8,149 bases of DNA from positions 1 to 8,149 of the forward strand of contig JAADHY010000250.1 of NCBI GenBank assembly GCA_013151585.1. The letters run 5' to 3'. Origin of the DNA: Planctomycetota bacterium. Lineage in GTDB: Bacteria > Planctomycetota > Planctomycetia > Planctomycetales > Planctomycetaceae. The notes under the pieces were generated by a model, which saw nothing but the letters and a program-made list of their open reading frames with translations, had not been told where the DNA came from and ran no database searches. A program made the translations under genes and the position numbers. Within the stretch, counting starts at the first letter, position 1; the number at the start of each line of letters is the position of its first letter. Shown here one piece after another: positions 1-5,361 of this stretch.

Positions 1-640
1 CGCCGGTGGCCAGTGCGACAACAGGGCCAAATCTCGCGCTGGCGGCCTCGGGCCGACCGTTCGCTGAACTTTTTGCGCGGAGGTGGGTGTGTCTTTACTG
101 CTCGTTGCCTGGTTCCTGCTTGGGGACGCTCTGTCCTGATGTTCTGCTGCGGGCCCCACCCGATTGTTCCTCCACCCAAGTTCTGAGTTCCGCGCGCCCT
201 ACGATGCTGGTCAACTGGAGTCGTGAGCCTGCTGGTCCGGCACTCGGGAGCGACCGCCGGGATCAAGCTCAAGGTTTGACCGCAAAAGCCTGTTTTTTGT
301 GCTGCGACACAGACGGATTTCCCTTCTCCGGCGGCAAACTGAAGATATGCTGGTAAAGGAGTCCGGAAGAGCGAGCTTCCGCCGAGCCCCAGCCCGAGGC
401 ATGACCTCTTGGATGTCTCTCGGCCACAGCCAGCCGGCCAGCTTTCATCGGCAAGCCGAAGCCACTCGTCATAGCCCTTTTTTCGGCAGGGACTCGACGG
501 GCAACGCCGGAGCTCGCCACGGGAGGCGTCTCTTGTCCGAGCAATCGAAATCAGCATTTGAGCAGGAATAACGTGCACAATCCGTACGAGCAGCCTCGGG
601 TCAGCTTGTGCGGCGACGATCATTGTGAGGACTTGCGGCC
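1..640. other. No defensible gene; GC-rich region upstream of the aldolase gene
   Basis: I recognise no protein family, tRNA or rRNA in this stretch. Several frames are open simply because stops are rare in GC-rich DNA. The longest is on the minus strand: it runs without a stop from about position 672 to the left edge, with possible ATG starts at 623 and 557. Its translation is rich in Arg, Gly, Ser and Cys, shows no third-position GC bias and has no Shine-Dalgarno sequence, so I do not call it. A second minus frame has GGAGG nine bases before a GTG at 159 and is open to the left edge (53 codons), but it is low-complexity. A small inverted repeat, CGGAAG/CTTCCG, lies at 364-381. No convincing promoter for the gene at 641 was seen. 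Confidence 0.5.
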
Positions 641-1684
641 ATGGAAACCTCAACCCGGCTGACGGGGATTTTCACCCCAAATCTGGTTCCGCTCGATTCG
701 GAAGGAAACATCAACGAACCAGAACTTCGCCGGTACGTCGATTGGTTGATCGAGCGGGGGGTGCACGGACTGTATCCCAACGGCTCGACGGGGGAGTTCA
801 CTCGTTTCACTGCCGAGGAACGACGGCGAATTGTCGAAATCATCGCCGACCAGACACGCGGCCGAGTGCCGATCCTGGCCGGAGCGGCCGAAGCCAACGT
901 GAGAGAGACGCTGAAGGCGTGCGAATACTACTGCTCGCTCGGCGTGCGCGCCGTGGCCATCGTCTCGCCGTTCTATTACCGGCTCAGTCCGGCGTCGGTC
1001 TATGCGTACTTCAAAGAAATCGGCCGGAACTCGCCCATCGACGTGACGCTTTACAACATTCCGATGTTTGCCAGCCCGATCGATGTTCCCACGGTCCAGC
1101 GGCTGGCGGACGAGTGCGAGCGGATCGTTGGCATCAAAGACTCGTCGGGCGACATCCCGCAGATGATTCGCATGATTCAGGCCGTGAGGCCGAACCGGCC
1201 AGACTTCTGTTTTCTGACCGGCTGGGACGCTGCGTTGATGCCCATGTTGCTGATCGGTTGCGACGGAGGCACGAATGCCAGCTCGGGCGTCGTCCCCGAA
1301 TTGACCCGCAAGTTGTACGATTTGACGATGGCCAGCCGGTTGGATGAGGCACGGGAGCTCCAGTACAGCCTGATTCGGCTTTTCGATACGATGATCTATT
1401 CGGCCGAATTCCCCGAGGGTTTCCGCGCGGCCGTTGGTCTTCGGGGTTTCCAGATGGGCATCGGCCGGCAACCGCTCTCGCCCGAACAGAAGGTCGACCT
1501 GGAGGCACTGCGCGACACGCTGCAATGCTTGCTGGCCGAACACGGTTTCACGGATGAGCCGCTGGGCGGCTGCCCGCCCGCTGCTCCTTCCGCTCGCCCG
1601 GGACAAGGACAGCCCGATCCGGACGAGCTGAACCGGATCGTGCAGCGGGTGGTGGCTGAGCTGCACCGTCGTGGGTTACTGTAG
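641..1684 (+). CDS. DapA-superfamily aldolase/lyase with putative C-terminal encapsulation peptide
   Basis: A class I (Schiff-base) aldolase or lyase of the dihydrodipicolinate synthase/N-acetylneuraminate lyase superfamily. Such TIM-barrel enzymes condense or cleave pyruvate-type 2-oxo acids. Visible family hallmarks are the carboxylate-binding loop NGSTGEF (residues 47-53), the catalytic Tyr138 in TLYNIP and the Schiff-base Lys166 in GIKDSSGD. The barrel ends near residue 308; typical members have about 290-310 residues, but this one has 347. The extra tail is a Pro/Gly/Ala-rich linker (309-328) followed by the amphipathic helix ELNRIVQRVVAELHRRGLL, with hydrophobics at 330, 333, 334, 337, 338 and 341. 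Linker plus helix is the usual form of a bacterial microcompartment encapsulation peptide (inference). ATG at 641 is preceded by GAGG at 627-630. The substrate cannot be read from sequence, so dapA is not assigned: lysine biosynthesis is possible, but the tail and the lone context argue for a catabolic role. Confidence 0.92.
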   Translation: METSTRLTGIFTPNLVPLDSEGNINEPELRRYVDWLIERGVHGLYPNGSTGEFTRFTAEERRRIVEIIADQTRGRVPILAGAAEANVRETLKACEYYCSLGVRAVAIVSPFYYRLSPASVYAYFKEIGRNSPIDVTLYNIPMFASPIDVPTVQRLADECERIVGIKDSSGDIPQMIRMIQAVRPNRPDFCFLTGWDAALMPMLLIGCDGGTNASSGVVPELTRKLYDLTMASRLDEARELQYSLIRLFDTMIYSAEFPEGFRAAVGLRGFQMGIGRQPLSPEQKVDLEALRDTLQCLLAEHGFTDEPLGGCPPAAPSARPGQGQPDPDELNRIVQRVVAELHRRGLL

Positions 1685-1709
1685 ACAGGACGCCATGAAC
1701 CGTGCCTTT

Positions 1710-1744
1710 CTGTACCGTGATGCGCACATCACGCGTACAGTTTT
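1710..1744 (+). terminator. Probable intrinsic terminator of the aldolase gene
   Basis: An inverted repeat begins 26 bases after the aldolase stop. The left arm is CTGTACCGTGAT (1710-1721), the loop is six bases, and the right arm is 1728-1740. This gives 12 base pairs with one bulged C at 1734. The stem is followed directly by TTTT (1741-1744) and then CC. The short T-run makes it a modest but plausible Rho-independent terminator on the plus strand. Confidence 0.55.
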
Positions 1745-1860
1745 CCTCACGGCGGTCCTGGTGTGAACGCAAGGCGCTTTCCTGGGGTTTCCTGCTGAAA
1801 GACCGACCGGTCGCGACATCGGAGGCGGCCGTTTGCCGTCCACTGGCGTTGCGGCGTCGC

Positions 1861-1902
1861 GCCGTTTTGGAACGGCACCAGGAAAAGCAGAGGGTTCCTG
1901 GT
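1861..1902. terminator. Two abutting hairpins downstream of pheS
   Basis: Two perfect inverted repeats touch end to end in the convergent spacer. GCCGTT-TTGG-AACGGC (1861-1876) is a 6-bp stem with a tetraloop. ACCAGGAA/TTCCTGGT (1877-1884 and 1895-1902) is an 8-bp stem with a 10-base loop. They begin about 20 bases beyond the pheS stop on the minus strand. Neither has a clear U-tract in either direction, so they may protect or terminate transcripts from pheS with help from Rho, or act in both directions. The terminator role is inferred from position. Confidence 0.35.
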
Positions 1903-1922
1903 CGGACTTGAGATCGCTCTGC

Positions 1923-2942
1923 TCAGAACTGCTCCAGGAACCGGACGTCGTTCTCGTAGAAGCGGCGGATGTCGGTGATGTGATGCCGACGCATGCAGAA
2001 GCGTTCGATGCCCAGGCCGAATGCGAATCCGGTCACCTCTTCGGGGTCATAGCCCACAGCCCGCAGGACATTCGGATCGACCATTCCCGCTCCGCCCAAT
2101 TCCAACCAGTCGCCGCGCCAGCTCATGTCCACTTCGACAGACGGTTCTGTGAACGGGAAAAAGGAGGGACGAAAGCGGATGTGAACGTCCCCGCCCAAGT
2201 ACGCGGTCGCGAACAACCGCAGGACGGTTTTGAGCTGGGCCATCGTGACCGACTCGCCGACCATCAGCCCCTCCATCTGATGGAACATGCACGAGTGCGT
2301 AGCATCCATTGTGTCCGGTCGATAAACCCGGCCCAGCGAGACAATGCGGATGGGAGGCTTCGTCCGCTCCATCACGCGAATCTGCACGGTCGACGTCTGG
2401 CTGCGGAGCATGATGGAGCCGCCATCCGGTCGGAGCCCTTTGGTCGCGGTTGTAGCGGCTGCCAAGTAGAAATTGTCGAGCGGGTCGCGGGCTGGGTGGT
2501 CTTCGGGAATATTCAGCGCCACGAAATTGTGATATTCGTCTTCCAGCTCCGGGCCCTCGGCGACCGAGAAGCCGAACCTTCCCATGATGTCTTTGAACTC
2601 GTCCATGGTCTGAGTCAGCGGATGTCGCCTTCCCAGACGCAGTGGAGTTCCGGGCAGAGTGATGTCGAGCTGAGCGCGAACGGCTTCCGGCTTCTCCAGC
2701 TCCTGCTTGCGTCGCTGCCAAGCCTCCGTGACGCGGTTCTTGACTTCGTTGAATCGACGTCCCAGCAGCGGACGCTGGTCCGGAGGGGCCTTCCCCAATA
2801 AGCCTTGCAGGTCGCGCAGTCGGCCTCGTTTTTTCCCCAAGAACTCGACCCGAGCGGCCTCCAGCGCGTCGGCATCCGCGGCCGATTCCAGAGCGGCCAG
2901 CGCTTCCTTCTCGTATTGTTCGAACGCCGCGATTGGGTCCAT
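1923..2942 (-). CDS. pheS: Phenylalanine-tRNA ligase alpha subunit
   Basis: Catalytic alpha subunit of the cytoplasmic (alpha-beta)2 phenylalanyl-tRNA synthetase, which charges tRNA-Phe using ATP. The 339 residues match the family's usual length. An N-terminal coiled-coil-type region (about 1-90, with the conserved ARVEFLGKKRG at 30-40) is followed by the class II core: motif 1 around HPLTQTMDEFKDIMGRFGF (107-125), GPELEDEYHNF (130-140), the motif 2 region with RVYRPDTMDATHSCMFHQMEG (split across 205-225), FRPSFFPFTEPSVEVDM (257-273) and motif 3 GFAFGLGIERF (305-315). I chose ATG at 2942 because MDPIAAFEQYEKEAL fits the family N-terminus. The frame stays open back to a GTG at 3047, directly after the rplT stop, but those 35 residues are not family-like. 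The Shine-Dalgarno sequence is weak. pheT, the obligate partner, does not follow: the next gene converges on pheS, so beta must be encoded elsewhere. Confidence 0.97.
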   Translation of the reverse strand: MDPIAAFEQYEKEALAALESAADADALEAARVEFLGKKRGRLRDLQGLLGKAPPDQRPLLGRRFNEVKNRVTEAWQRRKQELEKPEAVRAQLDITLPGTPLRLGRRHPLTQTMDEFKDIMGRFGFSVAEGPELEDEYHNFVALNIPEDHPARDPLDNFYLAAATTATKGLRPDGGSIMLRSQTSTVQIRVMERTKPPIRIVSLGRVYRPDTMDATHSCMFHQMEGLMVGESVTMAQLKTVLRLFATAYLGGDVHIRFRPSFFPFTEPSVEVDMSWRGDWLELGGAGMVDPNVLRAVGYDPEEVTGFAFGLGIERFCMRRHHITDIRRFYENDVRFLEQF

Positions 2943-3047
2943 TTGCAAAGGACGCTCTCGTTCGGCCGACTCGCAGGCCAACCGTTGAAAACACAATCCG
3001 CTCGCCGGGGCTTGCGCAGACAGAACGTTAGGCCGCCGAAGATTCAC

Positions 3048-3386
3048 TCAGACCGCCTCGACGATTTCGTCAAAGACCTTCGGTTCCGAAATCGCCAATT
3101 CACTCAGCGTCCGACGGTTCAGGCGGATCTGGGCGCGTCCCAGACCGTAGATGAATCGCGAATAGGGAATTCCTCGTTCGCGACAGGCCGCGCTGAGTCG
3201 CGTAATCCACAAGGCGCGAAAGTCGCGTTTGCGCACTTTCCGGTCGCGGTACGCAAACGCCCGCGACCGAATGATGGTTTCCTTGACGGTCCGCAGCAGC
3301 TTGCTCCGCCCGCCGACGTTGCCCCGCGCTTCTCGGAACAGCCGTTTCTTGGCTCGTCGCCGCGCACTACCCTTTCGAACTCTCAT
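3048..3386 (-). CDS. rplT: Large ribosomal subunit protein bL20
   Basis: Ribosomal protein L20, which binds 23S rRNA early in assembly of the large subunit; in several bacteria it also represses its own operon by binding leader mRNA. The 112-residue protein is slightly shorter than the common 115-120. The long basic N-terminal extension is present (MRVRKGSARRRAKKRLFREARG, residues 1-22 in outline), followed by the conserved central block with SRAFAYRDRKVRKRDFRALW (41-60) and the C-terminal RNA-binding globular part with ITRLSAACRERGIPYS (61-76) and LNRRTLSELAI (89-99). It lies 105 bases upstream of pheS and 202 bases downstream of rpmI, within the conserved infC-rpmI-rplT order. The ATG at 3386 is preceded by AGG-type sequences only, a modest ribosome-binding site. 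Confidence 0.97.
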   Translation of the reverse strand: MRVRKGSARRRAKKRLFREARGNVGGRSKLLRTVKETIIRSRAFAYRDRKVRKRDFRALWITRLSAACRERGIPYSRFIYGLGRAQIRLNRRTLSELAISEPKVFDEIVEAV

Positions 3387-3442
3387 GGATCCGACCTATG
3401 ATTTCCTGAGATGCGTCGTACGGACCTCGCTCGGATTTCCGC

Positions 3443-3456
3443 GACGGAAAACCGTC
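3443..3456. repeat. Small hairpin in the rpmI-rplT spacer
   Basis: GACGG-AAAA-CCGTC is a perfect 5-bp stem with a tetraloop, about 57 bases upstream of the rplT start. With the repeats at 3498-3512 (ACCGA/TCGGT) and 3534-3558, it makes the spacer a series of possible RNA stems. The element CCGTCAGGAC that overlaps its right arm (3452-3461) recurs at 3573-3582. Confidence 0.3.
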
Positions 3457-3533
3457 AGGACCACCGACGAAGGCAACTCTCTCAATCTCAATGTGGAACC
3501 GAACAACTCGGTGACCCCGTGCTTTCCGACCTC

Positions 3534-3558
3534 ACCCCGTTCGTTTTTCGAACGGGGT
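3534..3558 (-). promoter_or_regulatory. Strong hairpin between rpmI and rplT
   Basis: ACCCCGTTCG and CGAACGGGGT form a perfect 10-bp inverted repeat around a 5-base loop. On the transcribed strand the loop is AAAAA. It lies about 31 bases after the rpmI stop. No U-tract follows on the minus strand, so it is not a classical terminator that would cut off rplT. It could partly attenuate transcription, stabilise the rpmI message, or be part of an L20-binding control structure. The stem is seen directly; the role is inference. Confidence 0.5.
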
Positions 3559-3588
3559 TCCCTGAAAGCTCCCCGTCAGGACAGCCCC

Positions 3589-3789
3589 CTAGGACCCGGG
3601 CCGCAAGCACTCAACAATCTCTTTGGCCTCCGCCCCGGTCACGACTCCCGCATGGCGCAGCCGCCGCTTCCGCTTGCCGCTCTTGTGACTCAGCAAGTGA
3701 CTTCGGAATGCCTTGCGGTGCTTCGCTTTTCCGCTGGCCGTGACCTTGAATCGCTTTTTCATGCCTTTATGCGTTTTCTGTTTCGGCAT
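3589..3789 (-). CDS. rpmI: Large ribosomal subunit protein bL35
   Basis: Ribosomal protein L35, a small basic protein of the large ribosomal subunit. The 66 residues match the family's usual 64-66. The sequence shows the family signature: MPKQKTHKGMKKRFKVTASG at the N-terminus (1-20), K-x-K-H-R-K-A-F (21-28), the SHLLSHKSGKRKRRLR block (30-45), and a C-terminal helix ending near ECLRPGS. I chose ATG at 3789 over an in-frame ATG at 3864, because MPKQKTHKG is the conserved start and a GGGA-type ribosome-binding sequence lies just upstream. It is preceded by its own probable promoter (3903-3932) and a leader of about 107 bases. The 719-base gap from infC is unusual, since these genes are normally close together. 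Confidence 0.97.
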   Translation of the reverse strand: MPKQKTHKGMKKRFKVTASGKAKHRKAFRSHLLSHKSGKRKRRLRHAGVVTGAEAKEIVECLRPGS

Positions 3790-3807
3790 GGCTATTTCCC
3801 AAACGGA

Positions 3808-3822
3808 TATCGATGTTCGATA
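3808..3822 (-). promoter_or_regulatory. Leader hairpin just upstream of rpmI
   Basis: TATCGA and TCGATA form a perfect 6-bp stem around a triloop, ending 18 bases before the rpmI ATG. It lies inside the predicted rpmI leader and close to the ribosome-binding site. It could modulate rpmI translation, for example in L20-dependent feedback, but only the palindrome is seen; the function is a guess. Confidence 0.3.
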
Positions 3823-3902
3823 GAGACACCGCCGTAACGGCCGCTTTTTCGGGGGGTTGCGCAAACGCCCCTTTCTCTCTGCCGGCCTCGGTGAAGCTGG
3901 GG

Positions 3903-3932
3903 ATTATAGTCGTCGCGGGCGGAGGTTTTCCA
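3903..3932 (-). promoter_or_regulatory. Sigma70-type promoter for rpmI-rplT-pheS
   Basis: On the minus strand, TGGAAA (3932-3927, four of six matches to TTGACA) and a perfect TATAAT (3908-3903) are separated by 18 bases in otherwise GC-rich DNA. Transcription would begin near 3896 and give a leader of about 107 bases before the rpmI ATG. This would uncouple rpmI-rplT-pheS from infC, which fits the long spacer. Confidence 0.55.
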
Positions 3933-3990
3933 GCGAGGAAGTCGGATTTTTGGCAATAGAACCCGAAAAAGCAGCCGCCCTGATCGGCGA

Positions 3991-4011
3991 TCGAGCCGCT
4001 CGAGGGCGAGC
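3991..4011. repeat. Overlapping CGAGC/GCTCG palindromes
   Basis: TCGAGC-C-GCTCGA (3991-4003) is a 13-base palindrome, and GCTCG-AGGG-CGAGC (3998-4011) is a hairpin that overlaps it. Further CGAGCG-like units follow to about 4038. Such clusters are typical of dispersed intergenic repeats, but no second copy is present in this window. Confidence 0.3.
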
Positions 4012-4075
4012 AAGCCACGAGCGAAGCGGTCCGAGCGGCGTGAATTCCCACCGAACCGTAACATGCACGGAAAAT

Positions 4076-4104
4076 TAGGTGGCCTGCGGCGCAGGCACAC
4101 CCTA
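4076..4104. repeat. REP-like imperfect palindrome
   Basis: TAGGTG-GCCTGC-GGC-GCAGGC-ACACCCTA forms a long hairpin. The core is a 6-bp GCCTGC/GCAGGC stem with a triloop, extended by TAGG-TG pairing with CA-CCCTA across small bulges. It lies mid-spacer, far from both flanking starts, and does not look like a terminator. The shape is that of a repetitive extragenic palindrome; whether it is repeated in the genome cannot be seen here. Confidence 0.4.
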
Positions 4105-4397
4105 TCGATGACCGGGAGCGCGATCCAACCCACGTCGTAAGACGGACGCAGGGTGACTTCACATCCTTTCCTTGATCACGCCGCACCTCGTGGCGTCAAG
4201 GCACTGAAGATCTTCGCCGGACGTCTCCGCCGCCCCTTTTTCTTTCCGCCGAAACCATTCACCGGGAACAAGAACCTGCGCCCATCGGCAGTACGCGTCA
4301 TGGGGCAGCGGTCGATAGCTGCCAGCTTCTGTCGCACATCCCCCGATTGTGTCGTGGCGTCCCGATGCTCACGGCCTCCGTCGCGACACTGCCATAC

Positions 4398-4414
4398 CGA
4401 TGCTGGCAGCATCG
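4398..4414. repeat. 17-base perfect palindrome
   Basis: CGATGCTG-G-CAGCATCG has 8-base arms around a single central base, about 95 bases after the infC stop. The near-zero loop favours a dimeric DNA-binding site over an RNA hairpin. No nearby promoter was recognised, so its role is unknown. Confidence 0.35.
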
Positions 4415-4508
4415 ACCACGGTGCGGCACTGCGTCTCCCGGTGAACTTTCACATTTCTCGTTCCCGTCGCTCGTCTCTGGTTGGCCGCAACGTCCCCCGA
4501 ACCGCCTC

Positions 4509-5018
4509 TCACGATTTCGGAGCCAGCACCATGGACATCGATCGTGGACTGTCCATACTCGGCGCTTTTTCCACTTTCGCCACGTCCTCCAATTGCTCAA
4601 TGATCTTCAGCAGCATTTGGCGACCGAGATCGTGGTGGGCATTTTCCCGGCCTCGGAAAAGGACGTTGATTTTGACCTTGTCCTTGTGCTCCAGGAAGGT
4701 CCGGGCCCGCTTCAGCTTGAACGCGATGTCATGCTCGCCCGTTTTCGGCCGTAGCCGGATCTCCTTAACGTGAACATGAGTGTGCTTGGCGTTCTGGCTC
4801 AGGCGCTTCTTTTGTTCATACTTGAACTTGCCGTAGTCCATGATCCGGCAAATCGGAGGCCGCTCGTTCGGGTTGACTTCGACCAAATCCAAGCCGGCTT
4901 CATTTGCCAGCCGGAGCGCCTCCACTGTGGACATCGCGCCCAGCATCTTCCCGTCTTGGTCAACCACCTTCACCTGAGGGACGCGAATCTGCTCGTTGAC
5001 CCTTTGCGTTCGTTCGAT
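4509..5018 (-). CDS. infC: Translation initiation factor IF-3, with ATC start
   Basis: IF3 binds the 30S ribosomal subunit, prevents premature 50S joining and rejects wrong start codons and initiator tRNAs. The N-domain begins with the conserved RVNEQIRVPQVKVVDQDGKM-type segment (residues 6-25) and includes GLDLVEVNPNERPPICRIMDYGKFKYEQ-like signatures (split across 44-71). The C-domain has KEIRLRPKTGEHD (85-97), FRGRENAH (121-128) and ends MSMVLAPKS. Total 169 residues, within the usual 165-180. The first canonical start is a GTG at 4973, which would delete the conserved RVNEQIR segment. Upstream, the frame is open only to a TGA at 5051-5049 and holds no ATG, GTG or TTG. It has ATC at 5018-5016, seven bases after AGGAG (5030-5026). 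AUU or AUC starts are known in infC of other bacteria, where IF3 represses its own translation by discriminating against them. I therefore start at ATC. Confidence 0.94.
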   Translation of the reverse strand: MERTQRVNEQIRVPQVKVVDQDGKMLGAMSTVEALRLANEAGLDLVEVNPNERPPICRIMDYGKFKYEQKKRLSQNAKHTHVHVKEIRLRPKTGEHDIAFKLKRARTFLEHKDKVKINVLFRGRENAHHDLGRQMLLKIIEQLEDVAKVEKAPSMDSPRSMSMVLAPKS

Positions 5019-5025
5019 CGCTGAT

Positions 5026-5032
5026 CTCCTTT
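5026..5032 (-). promoter_or_regulatory. Shine-Dalgarno sequence that sets the ATC start of infC
   Basis: AAAGGAG on the minus strand is one of the best ribosome-binding sequences in the window. Its AGGAG ends seven bases before the ATC at 5018-5016, the ideal distance. It lies 52 bases from the GTG at 4973, far too distant to serve it. It therefore supports initiation at ATC. Confidence 0.8.
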
Positions 5033-5191
5033 GTCTGGACTCGAGAACTCAGAACCCTCCGTGAGCCGACAGCCTTGGCCTCCGGCCCAGGCATCTCACG
5101 ACATCGACATCGCCTTCGCTGCGAACGGCGGACACCGATCGGCGACGCCAATCTCCGACTCTTCTTGGATATTTCGGCCCGTCGCGTGGTC

Positions 5192-5203
5192 CCTCTCGAG
5201 AGG
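5192..5203 (-). repeat. 12-base palindrome in the infC leader
   Basis: CCTCTCGAGAGG is a perfect palindrome about 175 bases upstream of the infC start. As RNA it would fold to CCTC-TCGA-GAGG with a tetraloop. It is the 3'-most of several inverted repeats in the presumed infC leader. Confidence 0.35.
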
Positions 5204-5261
5204 AAATCCCACGCCTCAGTCGTTTGCCACCCCCAAGGCGCTGCGCCGGAAGGAAGCACCA

Positions 5262-5330
5262 CCGTGCCCCCTAGGGGACGGCTAGAGCCGATCGCGCCAT
5301 CCGGTGTCAACCGACGCCAGACGCTAGCCG
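5262..5330 (-). promoter_or_regulatory. Possible structured infC leader element
   Basis: Several stems nest or abut here. CCGT-G-CCCC/GGGG-ACGG (5262-5281) forms an 8-bp hairpin with one bulge around CCCCTAGGGG. CGGCTAG (5279-5285) can pair with CTAGCCG (5324-5330), enclosing CGGT-GTCA-ACCG (5302-5313). CGGCT-AG-AGCCG (5279-5290) offers an alternative to the long-range stem. Mutually exclusive pairings are a common feature of regulatory leaders. No known riboswitch class was recognised; the regulatory role is inference. Confidence 0.3.
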
Positions 5331-5361
5331 CTCTTTCACCACCACAATGTGTTAGGATACT

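Larger units (their letters stand above)
3790..4508. other. 719-base infC-rpmI spacer: promoter, palindromes, no gene
   Basis: No reading frame here resembles a known protein. The longest minus-strand frames (for example 4176-4412, with a Lys/Arg-rich end) lack good ribosome-binding sites and family features. The spacer does contain a strong promoter for rpmI near 3903-3932, a leader hairpin at 3808-3822, a CGAGC/GCTCG-rich palindromic zone at 3991-4011, a REP-like palindrome at 4076-4104 and a 17-base palindrome at 4398-4414. I see no intrinsic terminator with a T-run after infC. Confidence 0.5.

Noticed and set aside
83..139. Possible 18-residue hydrophobic peptide behind a GGAGG-like sequence on the plus strand
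   Set aside because: The GTG overlaps the supposed ribosome-binding sequence, and nothing but length and hydrophobicity supports it.
275..303. TTGACC followed by a T-rich patch as a promoter for the aldolase gene
   Set aside because: At 17 bases the sequence is GTGCTG, with no acceptable -10 element.
6..356. 116-codon plus-strand frame at the left edge
   Set aside because: Cys- and Pro-rich translation without recognisable domain or ribosome-binding site; several other frames are equally open here.
650..1666. Long open frame (338 codons) antisense to the aldolase gene
   Set aside because: It mirrors a well-supported coding gene with clear active-site motifs; the translation is rich in Arg and His and resembles no family. 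It is an effect of codon bias.
1833..2801. 322-codon plus-strand frame opposite pheS
   Set aside because: It lies antisense to pheS, which has all class II synthetase motifs; it has no family features of its own.
2943..3047. N-terminal extension of pheS to a GTG directly after the rplT stop
   Set aside because: The 35 added residues do not resemble the PheS N-terminus, whereas ATG at 2942 gives the normal length and start.
3534..3558. The rpmI-rplT hairpin as an intrinsic terminator
   Set aside because: No U-run follows on the transcribed strand and an essential gene, rplT, lies downstream without a recognised promoter.
4176..4412. 78-codon minus-strand frame ending in a Lys/Arg-rich stretch in the infC-rpmI spacer
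   Set aside because: The basic tail suggested a small ribosomal protein, but it matches none, lacks a ribosome-binding site and is probably chance.
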